Positions 53,225 to 62,926 of a stretch of DNA of 64,000 bases are shown piece by piece. Position 1 is the stretch's first letter. Each line of letters starts with the position of its first letter. A program made the translations under genes and the position numbers. The notes below the pieces were generated by a model. It did no database searches. It was not told where the DNA came from and saw nothing but the letters and a program-made list of their open reading frames with translations. Source of the DNA: an uncultured Bacteroidia bacterium (GTDB lineage: Bacteria > Bacteroidota > Bacteroidia > Bacteroidales > ML635J-15); assembly GCA_902800045.1 (NCBI GenBank), contig CADCCZ010000001.1:787346-851345 (forward strand). The letters run 5' to 3'.

Positions 53225-53362
53225 TATCCTGATAATGAGCGCATATTGCGAATGAGGAATTTCTTGACGTTCTGTTGATATACGCAGCATGGTAAAATGT
53301 ACTTTTTTTTTGCTGTTCGTATAATCCTATTAATTATCCTTTGGTTGGTGCGAAAATTGCAT

Positions 53363-53370
53363 TATATTTG
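53363..53370 (+). promoter_or_regulatory. -7 box of the second DUF4886 gene
   Basis: TATATTTG, 22 bp upstream of ATG 53393. Confidence 0.6.
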
Positions 53371-53392
53371 TCAAGGATAAAATACATGTATT

Positions 53393-54706
53393 ATGAAGAA
53401 ACTGATACTTATAGCATTCGTTATTCTATCGGCGTTCTGCTTTGCACAGACGAAGTCGATACTTTTTATTGGCAACAGCTACACATATTATAATGGTGGT
53501 GTAGATGTGATGCTCAAGAATATAGCCTTGGCCGAAGGTGATACCTTATATACAGAATCGCTTACTGCAGGAGGAGCTTCATTCAGCACTTTTTGCAACA
53601 ATCCCGAGACTTTTGCACGAATAAGGTCGCGTGCGTGGGACTATGTTGTGTTGCAGGAGCAGAGCCAGTTGCCAGCATTTCCACCTTCGCAGGTCGAGGC
53701 AGAGTGCTATCCGTATGCAAAACAGTTGTGCGATTCAATACATGCTAACGATTCATGTACTCAGATTCTCTTCTTTATGACTTGGGGACGCGAAAACGGA
53801 GACCAGAGCAACTGTGCCAACTATCCGCCATTGTGTACCTACGACGGTATGCAGCAGCGTCTTCGCGAAAGCTATGTGCAGATGGCAGATGACAACAATG
53901 CCATTGTTGTTCCTGTTGGTTTGGCATGGAAATATGTTCGCGACCATTATCCCGAAATCAATCTTTACCAGTCGGACGAAAGTCACCCGACTCTTGAAGG
54001 AACTTATTTGGCGGCATTAACTTTCTATAATGCAATTATTTATTATGATGGGTATAGTTATGCCCCTGAAAGTTTTGAACAATTTACCGCATTGCATATA
54101 TATGTATCAGTTGAAGGAGCCATCCGTAATAATAGCGAAGAGTGTAATTTAAATGATTTGCTTTTCGCAAAATTAGTTCCCTTGGGGATTTATGCAAAAA
54201 GTACAGACCCAACTTATCACATAAACATAGATGTTTCTCAAGATTTCGATTCGTGTGTTTGTGATTTTGGTAATGGAGTTTCGCATACTTTCTTGCCAAA
54301 TGATGAAGAAGTTTATGCCGAAAATGGATTTAATAATAGTATTTATGTGAAATTTAAAAAGTATCTTGGCGATATTCCCAGTGAACTTTTAAATGTTTGT
54401 GCAACTGTTTATCGTGGAGATTGCAGTGTTACTGATTGTAAGGAATTTTTATATGACTATTCCATGGTTATTGGTGGAATTGCGGAAAATCTTTTTGAAA
54501 GTTTGAATTTCACCAATCCCGTTACCAATGGAAAACTTCAGTTTGAATCGGATGTCGTTGGCGATTACGAGATTTATTCCATAGATGGACGTTTGCTCGT
54601 CAGCGGTTGGGTTTCTGGCAGCGAGATTGATGTGTCGCAGCTTAAGCAAGGAATGTATATGATTAGGATAGGGGAAAGGACAGAAAAATTCGTGGTGGGG
54701 AATTAA
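53393..54706 (+). CDS. DUF4886 SGNH-like hydrolase with T9SS type A domain, copy 2
   Basis: 437 residues. The signal peptide is LILIAFVILSAFCFAQ. The core parallels copy 1: KSILFIGNSYTYYNGG (Ser29), WDYVVLQEQSQLPAFPP, FMTWGRENGDQSNC, and SDESHPTLEGTYLAAL with Asp195 and His198 at exactly the same positions as copy 1. After that the two diverge. Instead of the helical end seen in copy 1 there is a ~150-residue segment (YDGYSYAPESFEQFTALHIY... VYRGDCSVTDCKEFLYD) with several Cys and clearly AT-richer coding sequence. The sorting domain follows (VVGDYEIYSIDGRLLVSGW... MYMIRIGERTEKFVVGN). Probably a duplication of copy 1 followed by tail replacement. Confidence 0.8.
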   Translation: MKKLILIAFVILSAFCFAQTKSILFIGNSYTYYNGGVDVMLKNIALAEGDTLYTESLTAGGASFSTFCNNPETFARIRSRAWDYVVLQEQSQLPAFPPSQVEAECYPYAKQLCDSIHANDSCTQILFFMTWGRENGDQSNCANYPPLCTYDGMQQRLRESYVQMADDNNAIVVPVGLAWKYVRDHYPEINLYQSDESHPTLEGTYLAALTFYNAIIYYDGYSYAPESFEQFTALHIYVSVEGAIRNNSEECNLNDLLFAKLVPLGIYAKSTDPTYHINIDVSQDFDSCVCDFGNGVSHTFLPNDEEVYAENGFNNSIYVKFKKYLGDIPSELLNVCATVYRGDCSVTDCKEFLYDYSMVIGGIAENLFESLNFTNPVTNGKLQFESDVVGDYEIYSIDGRLLVSGWVSGSEIDVSQLKQGMYMIRIGERTEKFVVGN

Positions 54707-54746
54707 CAATTGACAATTGACAATTAACAATGGATAATTGATAATA
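54701..54746. repeat. TTAACAATTGACAAT-type oligo-repeat after DUF4886 copy 2
   Basis: AATTAACAATTGACAATTGACAATTAACAATGGATAATTGATAATA begins within the last codons (the stop TAA is part of the first TTAACAATT unit) and runs into the terminator hairpin at 54747. Confidence 0.75.
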
Positions 54747-54785
54747 TGTAGGCTCACAATGTATTGTGGGCCTACAATTTTTTTA
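54747..54785 (+). terminator. Terminator after DUF4886 copy 2
   Basis: TGTAGGCTCACAAT / GT / ATTGTGGGCCTACA, a 14-bp stem with one T-G mismatch, followed by a run of T. Confidence 0.8.
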
Positions 54786-54816
54786 TTTATTAAATCCCTG
54801 AATCCTTGTTTTTCCT

Positions 54817-54824
54817 TACCTTTG
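54817..54824 (+). promoter_or_regulatory. -7 box directly at the M23 peptidase start (leaderless)
   Basis: TACCTTTG is followed by only CAGT before the ATG at 54829. Transcription starting a few bases after the box would begin at or next to the start codon. Confidence 0.7.
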
Positions 54825-54828
54825 CAGT

Positions 54829-55683
54829 ATGAAAAGAATATCGCTTGCAATTGCACTATGCTCGGTCTGCACCTTGTCGTTTTCGCAGGCAAAAGTAGCT
54901 GTAGATACCATTTCGCGTGGCAACCTGTCGGTTATCCTATACAACGACAAGAGTTGGCAATACATTGAAATACAGCCAGATGTAAAATCGGCAACAATCG
55001 ACACAACAGACATTAAGTCTGAAAACTGGGTTACAACTTCGGTTTATGCACAAAATCCCGATTACGCACGAACAAAAGATGCTAGCGTCATCGACTTTGG
55101 CGAAGCTGCTTCATGTTTTCCTGCAAAGGGAAAGGTGGTTTCGCAGTTTGGTATGCGTAGCGGAAAGATGCACACGGGAATCGACATTGCTCTAAGTTCG
55201 GGCACTTCTGTAGTTGCAGCCTTCGACGGCATTGTTCGTTTCGCAGGGTGGAGCGGTTCTAAATATGGCAACGCTGTGGTTGTAAGACATTACAACGGAC
55301 TCGAAACCTTATATGCGCACCTCGATGATGTAAAATGCAAGGTCAACCAGAAAGTCAATGCTGGCGAAGCAGTCGGCATTTGTGGAACAGCATACAACCA
55401 TTTGCATTTCGAGACTCGCCTGAAGGACAATGCCTTCGACCCGGAATTGATTTTCAATGCGCAGATTGGTGCTTTGGTTGCCGACAGAATTCCTATTTAT
55501 GCGAGCAATTTCGACTATATGAAGTTTGTTGACAATTCTCAGTATCATGTAGTTAAGTCGGGAGATACGCTCTCTGCCATTGCTCGTAAGTATCACGTTT
55601 CGGTAAAGCAGATTTGCGACCTCAACGGAATAAAGGAATCCTCGATACTTAGCATTGGCAAACGTTTAAAACTGAGACCGTAA
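54829..55683 (+). CDS. M23 family peptidase with LysM domain
   Basis: 284 residues. The signal peptide is ISLAIALCSVCTLSFSQA. The LytM/M23 domain (~105-215) shows SQFGMRSGKMHTGIDIALSSGTSVVAAFDGIV, where HTGID provides the first metal His and Asp, and YAHLDDVKCKVNQKVNAGEAVGICGTAYNHLHFETRL with the HLHFE metal His. The C-terminal LysM domain is YHVVKSGDTLSAIARKYHVSVKQICDLNGI. Likely cleaves peptidoglycan cross-links in the periplasm, or regulates an amidase if degenerate; the active site appears complete. Its mRNA is predicted to be leaderless. Confidence 0.9.
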   Translation: MKRISLAIALCSVCTLSFSQAKVAVDTISRGNLSVILYNDKSWQYIEIQPDVKSATIDTTDIKSENWVTTSVYAQNPDYARTKDASVIDFGEAASCFPAKGKVVSQFGMRSGKMHTGIDIALSSGTSVVAAFDGIVRFAGWSGSKYGNAVVVRHYNGLETLYAHLDDVKCKVNQKVNAGEAVGICGTAYNHLHFETRLKDNAFDPELIFNAQIGALVADRIPIYASNFDYMKFVDNSQYHVVKSGDTLSAIARKYHVSVKQICDLNGIKESSILSIGKRLKLRP

Positions 55684-55692
55684 AAAAACGAT

Positions 55693-55719
55693 GTCATCCT
55701 GAACTTGTTTCAGCATGAC
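55693..55719. repeat. GTCATCCTGAA...TTCAGCATGAC hairpin
   Basis: GTCATCCTGAA / CTTGT / TTCAGCATGAC, one mismatched pair, between the M23 gene stop and metG. The sequence is of the kind that occurs as an interspersed repeat in many Bacteroidota (from general knowledge, not checked). There is no T-tract. Confidence 0.65.
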
Positions 55720-55770
55720 TATGAAAAGAAAAAATTGAAAAATCACAATTCGCAACTCGCAAATATGTGT

Positions 55771-55778
55771 TATTTTTG
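55771..55778 (+). promoter_or_regulatory. -7 box of metG
   Basis: TATTTTTG, 17 bp upstream of ATG 55796. Confidence 0.65.
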
Positions 55779-55795
55779 CACAAAATTTTCGGAAA

Positions 55796-57835
55796 ATGAA
55801 AGATTATAAGAGAATAACAATTACATCCGCTTTGCCGTATGCAAACGGACCTGTACATATTGGACATCTGGCCGGCGTGTATGTGCCTGCCGACATTTAT
55901 GCTCGCTACAACCGCCTGAAACACCGCGATGTGCTTTTCATCGGTGGTTCCGACGAACATGGTGTTCCAGTAACGCTCAAAGCTCGCAAGGAAGGCGTAA
56001 CTCCGCAGGATATTGTTGATAGATACCATAAGATAATTAAGGAATCGTTCGAAGAATTTGGCATTTCGTTCGACATTTACGGTCGTACCAGTGCCGAAAT
56101 CCATCATAAGACTGCTTCCGAGTTTTTCCTTTCGCTGTACAACAAGGGCGAATTTGTAGAAAAGACCTCGATGCAGTTCTACGACGAGCAGGAGCATCAG
56201 TTCCTTGCCGACCGCTACATTATGGGTACTTGTCCCAAGTGCGGTGCAGAGGATGCCTACGGCGACCAGTGCGAAAAGTGCGGTTCGTCGCTTAGTCCGA
56301 CCGAGCTTGTGAATCCGCGTTCGATGATTAGCGGAAACGCTCCTGTAATGAAAGAAACCAAGCATTGGTATCTTCCTCTCGACAAGTACGAGGAGGAACT
56401 TCGCCATTGGATTCTTGAGGAGCATAAGGAATGGAAACCTAATGTTTACGGTCAGTGCAAGTCGTGGTTGGATTCGGGTTTGTTCCCGCGTGCCGTCACC
56501 CGTGATTTGAACTGGGGTGTTAAAGTTCCGCTTGAGGAAGCTAAGGATAAAGTGTTGTATGTGTGGTTCGATGCTCCAATAGGTTATATCTCAAATACCA
56601 AGATGTTGTATCCCAACGACTGGGAGAAATGGTGGAAAGACAAGGACACTAAGCTGGTGCATTTCATCGGCAAGGACAACATAGTTTTCCACTGCATAAT
56701 TTTCCCGTCGATGTTGCGTCACGAAGGTTCGTACATTTTGCCCGACAATGTTCCTGCAAACGAATTCCTCAATCTCGAGGGCGACAAGATAAGCACCTCG
56801 CGTAACTGGGCTGTATGGCTTCACGAATATCTGCGCGATTTCGAAGGCAAGCAGGACGTGCTGAGATATGTGCTCACTGCTAATGCACCAGAAACCAAGG
56901 ACAACGACTTCTCGTGGAAGGATTTCCAGACCAAGAACAACAGCGAACTCGTTGCCATCATGGGTAATTTCATCAACCGAGCAGTTGTGCTTACGCATAA
57001 ATATTATGGTGGAAATGTTCCGCAGCCAGCAGAGGATACCGACTACGAAAAGGAAATCCGTGCCGAAATCGCCCGCATCAAGGAAAGTCTCGAAAACAAC
57101 ATCGAGAACTACAAGTTCCGCGAGGCTTTGAAAGATGCTATGGCTGTTAGCCGTCTGGGTAACAAGTATCTGGCCGATACTGAGCCGTGGAAGCTTGTCA
57201 AGACTGACGAGGCTCGCACTCGCACCATTTTGTACTATTCGTTGCAGTTGTGCGCATTGTCGGCAACCTTGGCAGAACCGTTCTTGCCATTCACAAGTGC
57301 TAAGTTGTTCAAGATGTTGAACATAGAACGTCCCGAATGGGAAAGCACCACAAAGGTCGATTTGATTCCTGTAGGACACAAGATTGGCGAGGCCGAACTT
57401 TTGTTCGAACGCATAGAAGATGCTGCAATTGATGCTCAGCTTCAGCGTCTTGCCGACATCAAGGTCGAAAACGAAAAGAACAACTACAAGCCGCAGCCAG
57501 TGAAGGAAAACGTTGCTTTCGACGACTTCATGAAGGTTGACATCAGGGTTGGTACCGTTCTGGAATGCTTCAAGGTTCCGAAGGCTGACAAGTTGCTGCA
57601 GTTCAAGATTGACGACGGCATGGGCGGACGTACAATCGTCAGCGGTATTGCAAAATACTACACCGAGCCCGAAAAGCTTGTTGGTACTCAGGTTTGCTTC
57701 ATTGCCAACTTCGAGCCGCGCAAGTTAAAGGGCGTTGTTTCCGAAGGTATGATTCTCTCAGCCGAGGATGCCGATGGACGTCTGGTTCTGCTACAGCCAA
57801 AAGATTTGGTAAAGAGCGGAGTAAAAGTAGGATAG
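55796..57835 (+). CDS. metG: Methionyl-tRNA synthetase
   Basis: Charges tRNA-Met. 679 residues. The class I HIGH motif is [19 protein letters not shown]. The zinc knuckle is [18 protein letters not shown], with four cysteines. [12 protein letters not shown] and [18 protein letters not shown] are core motifs. The KMSKS equivalent is DKISTSRNW. The C-terminal ~100 residues are a tRNA-binding OB-fold domain ([34 protein letters not shown]... [10 protein letters not shown]), a normal fused form in Bacteroidota. It is read alone; a hairpin terminator follows 18 bp after the stop. Confidence 0.95.
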   Translation: MKDYKRITITSALPYANGPVHIGHLAGVYVPADIYARYNRLKHRDVLFIGGSDEHGVPVTLKARKEGVTPQDIVDRYHKIIKESFEEFGISFDIYGRTSAEIHHKTASEFFLSLYNKGEFVEKTSMQFYDEQEHQFLADRYIMGTCPKCGAEDAYGDQCEKCGSSLSPTELVNPRSMISGNAPVMKETKHWYLPLDKYEEELRHWILEEHKEWKPNVYGQCKSWLDSGLFPRAVTRDLNWGVKVPLEEAKDKVLYVWFDAPIGYISNTKMLYPNDWEKWWKDKDTKLVHFIGKDNIVFHCIIFPSMLRHEGSYILPDNVPANEFLNLEGDKISTSRNWAVWLHEYLRDFEGKQDVLRYVLTANAPETKDNDFSWKDFQTKNNSELVAIMGNFINRAVVLTHKYYGGNVPQPAEDTDYEKEIRAEIARIKESLENNIENYKFREALKDAMAVSRLGNKYLADTEPWKLVKTDEARTRTILYYSLQLCALSATLAEPFLPFTSAKLFKMLNIERPEWESTTKVDLIPVGHKIGEAELLFERIEDAAIDAQLQRLADIKVENEKNNYKPQPVKENVAFDDFMKVDIRVGTVLECFKVPKADKLLQFKIDDGMGGRTIVSGIAKYYTEPEKLVGTQVCFIANFEPRKLKGVVSEGMILSAEDADGRLVLLQPKDLVKSGVKVG

Positions 57836-57853
57836 AAGTTACATGGATAAAAG

Positions 57854-57880
57854 AAAAGGAGGCAACAGCCTCCTTTTTTT
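57854..57880 (+). terminator. Terminator of metG
   Basis: AAAAGGAGGC / AACA / GCCTCCTTTT followed by further T. Confidence 0.92.
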
Positions 57881-57918
57881 ATTGTTGACACGTAATACTT
57901 TTTATTATAAGCCTATCC

Positions 57919-58079
57919 GTCATTCCGTAAGACAAAGCGAACAGCATAAGGTACGTTGCTTGTGAGCCTGTCTATACGGAATCTCCTTCTGAATTCGTTT
58001 TCACGGGAGATTCCGCACAGTTGAACAATATTACACTCACCGTTCCGTATCGTGTTATTGTTCTAACTTGCGGAATGAC
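57919..58079. repeat. 161-bp element with nested CGGAAT/ATTCCG inverted repeats
   Basis: The outer arms are GTCATTCCGTAAG (57919-57931) and CTTGCGGAATGAC (58067-58079), 12 of 13 paired. The inner arms are CGGAATCTCC (57977-57986) and GGAGATTCCG (58006-58015), a perfect 10-bp stem. Another TTCCGTA occurs at 58043-58049. It lies between the metG terminator and the mutS 3' end; it has no coding potential and no visible target-site duplication. Confidence 0.75.
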
Positions 58080-58114
58080 AGAAGAGTGGCAAACTTTAGT
58101 CGATTTGTATATAG

Positions 58115-60718
58115 TTATTTTGCACCTGCAAGTTTCTTAATGTCGTTGAGTTTGTTGAGTGCTTCGAGAGGACTCAGTCTGTCGATGTCGAGGTTCATGA
58201 GTTCCTTCTTTATTTGTGAAAGCACAGGGTCGTCGAGCTGGAAGAAACTTAGTTGGTAGCCATCGCGGTTCTGCGCAATGGTATCGACATGTTTGCCGAC
58301 TTTTGCATTGCTGTTCACATCGTTGCCATCGGCTTCGAGCTGTTCGAGAATCTTGTTGGCGCGATAAACAATCGATTTCGGCATTCCTGCCATCTTTGCC
58401 ACGTGTATTCCGAAACTGTGTTCGCTTCCACCAGGTTGCAATTTGCGCAAAAATATCACCTTGTTGCCCGATTCCTGCACCGAAACGTTGTAGTTGCGTA
58501 TTCGGCTGAAATCCTTTTCCATTTCGTTAAGTTCGTGGTAATGAGTCGCGAACAAGGTTTTCGCTTTGGAGTGTTCGTGGATGTATTCGGCTATTGCCCA
58601 AGCAATTGAAATGCCGTCGTAGGTGCTGGTGCCACGTCCGAGTTCGTCGAGCAGGATAAGGCTGTGGTCGGAGAGGTTGTTCATGATGCTGGCGGCTTCG
58701 GTCATTTCGACCATGAAGGTCGATTCGCCCATCGAAATATTGTCGGATGCTCCTACGCGGGTGAAAATCTTATCGACGATTCCGAGCGAAGCCTTTTGTG
58801 CAGGCACGTAGCAACCAATCTGCGCCATGATGCATATAAGTGCCGTCTGTCGCAGCAGAGCCGACTTACCCGACATGTTTGGACCGGTTATCATCATTAT
58901 CTGCTGAGTCTTGTCGTCGAGGAAAACGTCGTTGGAAATGTATGGCTCTCCGAACTTTAGCTGCTTTTCAATCACAGGATGGCGACCTTCCTTTATGTCG
59001 ATTACATTTCCATCGTTGACTTCGGGACGGCAGTATTTGTTTTGCAGGGCATCTTTTGCAAACGACATAAGGCAGTCGAGACGGGCAATAAGCCCAGCGT
59101 TTATCTGCACTTTGCCGATCTGCGAAGTCGCATAGCCAATAAGTTCGTTGAACAGACGGGCTTCGATAGCCGAAATTCTTTCTTCGGCACCGAGAATCTT
59201 TTCCTCGTATTCTTTCAGTTCCTCGTTTATGTATCGCTCGGCATTAACAAGGGTCTGCTTGCGTGTCCATTCGGGCGGAACCTTGTCCTTGTGCGTGTTA
59301 CGAACTTCGAAATAGTAGCCGAAAACGTTATTGTAGTTTATCTTTAACGACGAAATGCCAGTTCGTTCGCTTTCACGACGTTCGATGTCCTCAAGATACG
59401 ATTTCCCGTTGGTGGATATGCTTCGAAGTTCGTCGAGTTCGGAATTTACGCCACTGTTGATGACATTGCCTTTCGAGAGTAGGTTGGGACAGTCGGGGTT
59501 GATGTATTTGCCGATTTTTTCGCGAAGATCGTTGCAATAGTCCATTTTTTCGCCTATGACCTGCAATTCGGGAATTTCAGCATTTCGGCAGATGTCGATT
59601 ATAGGTTCTATGGCGTCGAGCGAATATTTGAGCTGGAGCATTTCGCGTGGGTTGACGCGCAGCACAGCCACCTTTGAGGCAAGACGCTCGATGTCGCCGA
59701 CCATCGAAAGTTTTTCGGAAATGGCATCGCTGGTTTCGCTGTGCTTGATTAGGTGTTCGACGACGTTGAGCCTTTCGTTTATGGCATCAACGCTTTTTAA
59801 TGGCAGCGACAGCCAGCGTTTCAGCAGACGTCCGCCCATGCCGGTTTGTGTGTTGTCGATAACGTTTATCAGGCTTTTGCCGTTCTCGTAGCCCGAATCG
59901 AAAAGTTCGAGGTTGCGGATAGTAAACTTGTCGAGCCACACATACTTGTCCTCGTCGATGCGGGCTAGGTTCTTGATATGTTCGCAGCAGTCGTGCTTTG
60001 TGTAGTCGAGGTAGTCGATTATGGCGCCTGCGGCAATTATGCCGACTTTCAGGTGTTCGACACCGAAGCCTTTGAGGGTTTTTGTGTTAAACTGTCGTGT
60101 AAGTTTTTCGATAGCATTTTCCTCGGTAAACATCCAGTCTGGCAGGTCGTAGGTGGCTGGAAGTTCGTGGAATGTATTTGTAATGAGAGATTTCTGTTCC
60201 TTTTCGAAGATTATTTCCTTCGGCTTGAAATTCTGTATGAGTTTATCGATATAGTCTTTGTTGCCTTGGGAAACGAGAAATTCTCCTGTTGAAATGTCGA
60301 GGAATGAGATTCCGAAAATTTTGTTTTCGCTGTAAATGCTAGCAAGGAAATTGTTCTCCTTTTGCTCGAGGACGTTGTCGTCCATAGTGATGCCTGGCGT
60401 TACGAGTTCGGTAATGCCTCGCTTGACGATAGTTTTTGTTGTTTTGGGGTCTTCGAGTTGCTCGCATATTGCCACGCGCATGCCAGCACGGACGAGTCGA
60501 GGCAGATAGGTATCGATGGCGTGGTAGGGGACACCGGCCAGAGGCGCGCCTGCACGCTGAGTGAGAGTAATACCGAGTATTTTGCTAGCCGTAACAGCGT
60601 CGTCGCCAAATGTCTCGTAGAAGTCGCCCACGCGGAAAAGCAGTATTGCATCGGGATGCTTGTGCTTTACCTCGTAGTATTGTTTCATCAGCGGGGTTTC
60701 GGTGTCATTCTTTGCCAT
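58115..60718 (-). CDS. mutS: DNA mismatch repair protein MutS
   Basis: 867 residues, normal length. The N-terminal mismatch-reading domain has [30 protein letters not shown], where the FYE triad is the Phe-x-Glu wedge. The lever/clamp region follows. The ATPase domain has Walker [15 protein letters not shown], then [21 protein letters not shown], Walker [17 protein letters not shown], and FATHYHELN. The C-terminal helix-turn-helix dimerisation part is [33 protein letters not shown]. It is the last gene of the minus-strand run; a TAATTTTG -7 box lies 20 bp upstream. Confidence 0.95.
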   Translation of the reverse strand: MAKNDTETPLMKQYYEVKHKHPDAILLFRVGDFYETFGDDAVTASKILGITLTQRAGAPLAGVPYHAIDTYLPRLVRAGMRVAICEQLEDPKTTKTIVKRGITELVTPGITMDDNVLEQKENNFLASIYSENKIFGISFLDISTGEFLVSQGNKDYIDKLIQNFKPKEIIFEKEQKSLITNTFHELPATYDLPDWMFTEENAIEKLTRQFNTKTLKGFGVEHLKVGIIAAGAIIDYLDYTKHDCCEHIKNLARIDEDKYVWLDKFTIRNLELFDSGYENGKSLINVIDNTQTGMGGRLLKRWLSLPLKSVDAINERLNVVEHLIKHSETSDAISEKLSMVGDIERLASKVAVLRVNPREMLQLKYSLDAIEPIIDICRNAEIPELQVIGEKMDYCNDLREKIGKYINPDCPNLLSKGNVINSGVNSELDELRSISTNGKSYLEDIERRESERTGISSLKINYNNVFGYYFEVRNTHKDKVPPEWTRKQTLVNAERYINEELKEYEEKILGAEERISAIEARLFNELIGYATSQIGKVQINAGLIARLDCLMSFAKDALQNKYCRPEVNDGNVIDIKEGRHPVIEKQLKFGEPYISNDVFLDDKTQQIMMITGPNMSGKSALLRQTALICIMAQIGCYVPAQKASLGIVDKIFTRVGASDNISMGESTFMVEMTEAASIMNNLSDHSLILLDELGRGTSTYDGISIAWAIAEYIHEHSKAKTLFATHYHELNEMEKDFSRIRNYNVSVQESGNKVIFLRKLQPGGSEHSFGIHVAKMAGMPKSIVYRANKILEQLEADGNDVNSNAKVGKHVDTIAQNRDGYQLSFFQLDDPVLSQIKKELMNLDIDRLSPLEALNKLNDIKKLAGAK

Positions 60719-60738
60719 GTAGCCAAATGTTTTGGTCG

Positions 60739-60746
60739 CAAAATTA
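60739..60746 (-). promoter_or_regulatory. -7 box of mutS
   Basis: CAAAATTA on the plus strand (TAATTTTG on the minus strand), 20 bp upstream of the mutS ATG. Confidence 0.6.
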
Positions 60747-60795
60747 CAGAAAAAAACAAAGCCTTTATTTAGACGTTATCAACAAATGAAGGAAG

Positions 60796-61992
60796 TTATG
60801 AAACAAACACTTCTACCGCCTTGTCGAAAATTCCTGTCAGGTAGGCGAGTGTCATTCCGTAGTTCGAGATGGGGATTCCTGCATCGACGGCTGGTTTGAG
60901 CCTGTTGATAAGCTGTTTGCGTGTGACCATGCAGCCTCCGCATTGTATTACCATGGCAAAGTCGGTGATAGGTTCGGGAATGCTGTCGAGCCCGGCGACA
61001 AAGGTGAATTCCAGTTGTTTGCCTGTGAACTTGCGCAGTGCGTTTGGTATCTTTACGCGGCCAATGTCCTCGCACGAAACATGATGGCTGCAGCTTTCGA
61101 GCATCAGTATCTTGTCGTCGTCGCGCAAGTCGGCAATGTGCGGTGTGCCTTTCAAGTAGTTGGCAAAATCGCCTTTGCTGCGGGCGAGTACAATGGAGAA
61201 ACTCGTGAGTGGCACATCGCTGGGAATCAAGTTCTTTACCTTGTGGAATACCTGCGAATCGGTAATGGCGAGACGAGGTTTTATGCCTCGACGGAAGAAT
61301 TCCTCGACTTCGGTGTCCTGCACGACAATTGCCATGCAATGGTTGTCGAGGCAGTCGCGAAGAACCTGAACCTGGGGAAGAATCATTCGTCCCTGCGGTG
61401 CTTCGCTGTCGATTGGGGTGATTAGCAGGACAATATCATTTTCGCTCACAATGTCGCCAAGAAGCGAACCGAAGGTCCATGTGCTTTCGGGAGCAATCTG
61501 CTTTATGGTATCGAAGACGAGCGGAACCAGGTCGCGGTTGAGCGTAGAAAAGTCAATTACGGGAACTTTGTATTCGGTTTCGAGACTTTGTTTCAGTTTC
61601 TCGTCGATAGGAGCAATGTCGGACTTGTTGTGGATAATGAAGAAAACTGTTTTCAGTTCGCGCAGACGCTCGATTATTTTGCGTTCGTAGTCGCCGAATT
61701 CGTTGTCGGAAATCACGATGATAGCCATGTCGATAATGTTGAGCGTATCGAGCGACCTTTGTATGCGAAGCTGCCCGGTTGCGCCTTCGTCGTCGATTCC
61801 TGCGGTGTCGATGAAAATCACTGGTGCGTAGCCGAGAATTTCGAACGAACGTTTCACCGGGTCGGTGGTTGTGCCCTTGAGGTCGGAGACGATGGAGATG
61901 TTCTGTCCCGACAGGCAGTTGATTAACGACGATTTGCCGGCATTGCGTCTGCCGTAGATTCCTATGTGTGGTTTATTGTCTTTTCCTTGCAT
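60796..61992 (-). CDS. hydF: [FeFe]-hydrogenase H-cluster maturation GTPase HydF
   Basis: Scaffold GTPase on which the 2Fe subcluster of [FeFe]-hydrogenase is assembled before transfer to HydA. 398 residues from ATG 61992; a TTG at 62004 lies in the intergenic repeat. G1 is YGRRNAGKSSLIN, G3 is IDTAGIDDEG, G4 is HNKSD. The dimerisation domain is followed by the cluster-binding part: LESCSHHVSCEDIGR supplies the CxH motif and IQCGGCMVTRKQ the CxxC. In many HydF proteins a His precedes CxxC; here it is Gln. hydE, hydG and hydA are not in the window. Confidence 0.92.
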   Translation of the reverse strand: MQGKDNKPHIGIYGRRNAGKSSLINCLSGQNISIVSDLKGTTTDPVKRSFEILGYAPVIFIDTAGIDDEGATGQLRIQRSLDTLNIIDMAIIVISDNEFGDYERKIIERLRELKTVFFIIHNKSDIAPIDEKLKQSLETEYKVPVIDFSTLNRDLVPLVFDTIKQIAPESTWTFGSLLGDIVSENDIVLLITPIDSEAPQGRMILPQVQVLRDCLDNHCMAIVVQDTEVEEFFRRGIKPRLAITDSQVFHKVKNLIPSDVPLTSFSIVLARSKGDFANYLKGTPHIADLRDDDKILMLESCSHHVSCEDIGRVKIPNALRKFTGKQLEFTFVAGLDSIPEPITDFAMVIQCGGCMVTRKQLINRLKPAVDAGIPISNYGMTLAYLTGIFDKAVEVFVS

Positions 61993-62049
61993 GATAATGG
62001 ACAATTGATAATTAACAATGTATAATTGACAATTTATAATGTATAATGG
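61993..62049. repeat. TTAACAATTGATAATT-type oligo-repeat between prmC and hydF
   Basis: GATAATGGACAATTGATAATTAACAATGTATAATTGACAATTTATAATGTATAAT fills the whole 58-bp gap between two minus-strand genes, which indicates the element can insert inside an operon. Confidence 0.75.
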
Positions 62050-62050
62050 G

Positions 62051-62926
62051 TTAGATGTTCATGGGGATAATAATTGCTTTTACAAACCGATTTTTCCCGT
62101 TAAGATCCTTTATGATTTCGGCATCGTAACCGAAAGAGCGACAAAGTTCAAGCATTTCTGCTCCTAGATTTTCGTTTGTCTCGAAGAAAACCAATGGTTT
62201 GCGTTCGGGTTGATGTCTTTCGATAAACAATAATATGCTGCGATAGAATAGCAGAGGGTCGTTGTCGTCGACGTACAGGGCTAGCGATGGCTCGAAGTCG
62301 GTTACATTCTTGTGCATCAGCGACTTTTCGCTATTCATGACGTAGGGTGGGTTGCTTACCACAATGTTGAATTTCTCGTCGAAAGGAAATCTGCCATCCG
62401 AAAGAATATCGTATTGTGCAAATGAAATTTCGGCATTGTTGTTTTCGGCGTTTTGCTTGGCTGTTTCCAGTGCTTTTTCGGAAATGTCGATAGCAAAAAG
62501 ATTGGCTTCGGGGCGCATTTTCTTTATTGCAATCGGTATGCAACCGCTGCCAGTGCCGATATCGAGAATCCTTATTTTTTCTGCACCCCGAACGGCGTCA
62601 AAGTGGCAAATCAGCGTTTCGACAAGCATTTCGGTTTCTTGTCTAGGTATCAGCACGTTGCTGTCGACATGGAACTCCATTCCGCAGAACGAAGCAATTC
62701 CAGTAACGTATTGCACAGGTTCTCCGTTTGCCAGCCGAGCAGATTTCAGCGAGAGTCTTTCAAGAGTGGTTTTGTCGAGTTCATCGTCCTTTCCGACAAG
62801 CATTTGCGTGCGTGAAAGTTTCAGCTCGTCGCAGACAAATACCTCGGCAATGGAGCGAGCCTCGTTTTTGTCGTAGCTTGCTTCGAGTTGCGACGAAAGG
62901 TTGCGGATGAACTGTGATATCGTCAT
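62051..62926 (-). CDS. prmC: Peptide chain release factor N5-glutamine methyltransferase
   Basis: Methylates the GGQ glutamine of RF1/RF2 using SAM. 291 residues. The N-terminal helical domain includes PVQYVTGIASFCGMEFHVDSNVLIPRQETEMLVETLI, the linker motif typical of PrmC. The SAM motif is ILDIGTGSGCIPIAIKKMRPEA; NIVVSNPPYVMNSEK contains the NPPY catalytic motif that holds the glutamine. The C-terminus ends GKNRFVKAIIIPMNI. The start codon directly follows the tsaC stop (TAAATG), so the two are translationally coupled. Confidence 0.93.
   Translation of the reverse strand: MTISQFIRNLSSQLEASYDKNEARSIAEVFVCDELKLSRTQMLVGKDDELDKTTLERLSLKSARLANGEPVQYVTGIASFCGMEFHVDSNVLIPRQETEMLVETLICHFDAVRGAEKIRILDIGTGSGCIPIAIKKMRPEANLFAIDISEKALETAKQNAENNNAEISFAQYDILSDGRFPFDEKFNIVVSNPPYVMNSEKSLMHKNVTDFEPSLALYVDDNDPLLFYRSILLFIERHQPERKPLVFFETNENLGAEMLELCRSFGYDAEIIKDLNGKNRFVKAIIIPMNI

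Noticed and set aside
57881..58114. tRNA or other stable RNA gene in the metG-mutS gap
   Set aside because: The stems do not form a cloverleaf and no CCA or T-loop motif is present. The nested palindromes fit a repeat element better.
60779..61339. Minus-strand open frame of 186 codons inside hydF
   Set aside because: It is in another frame of hydF, is rich in His, Arg and Thr, and has no recognisable domain.
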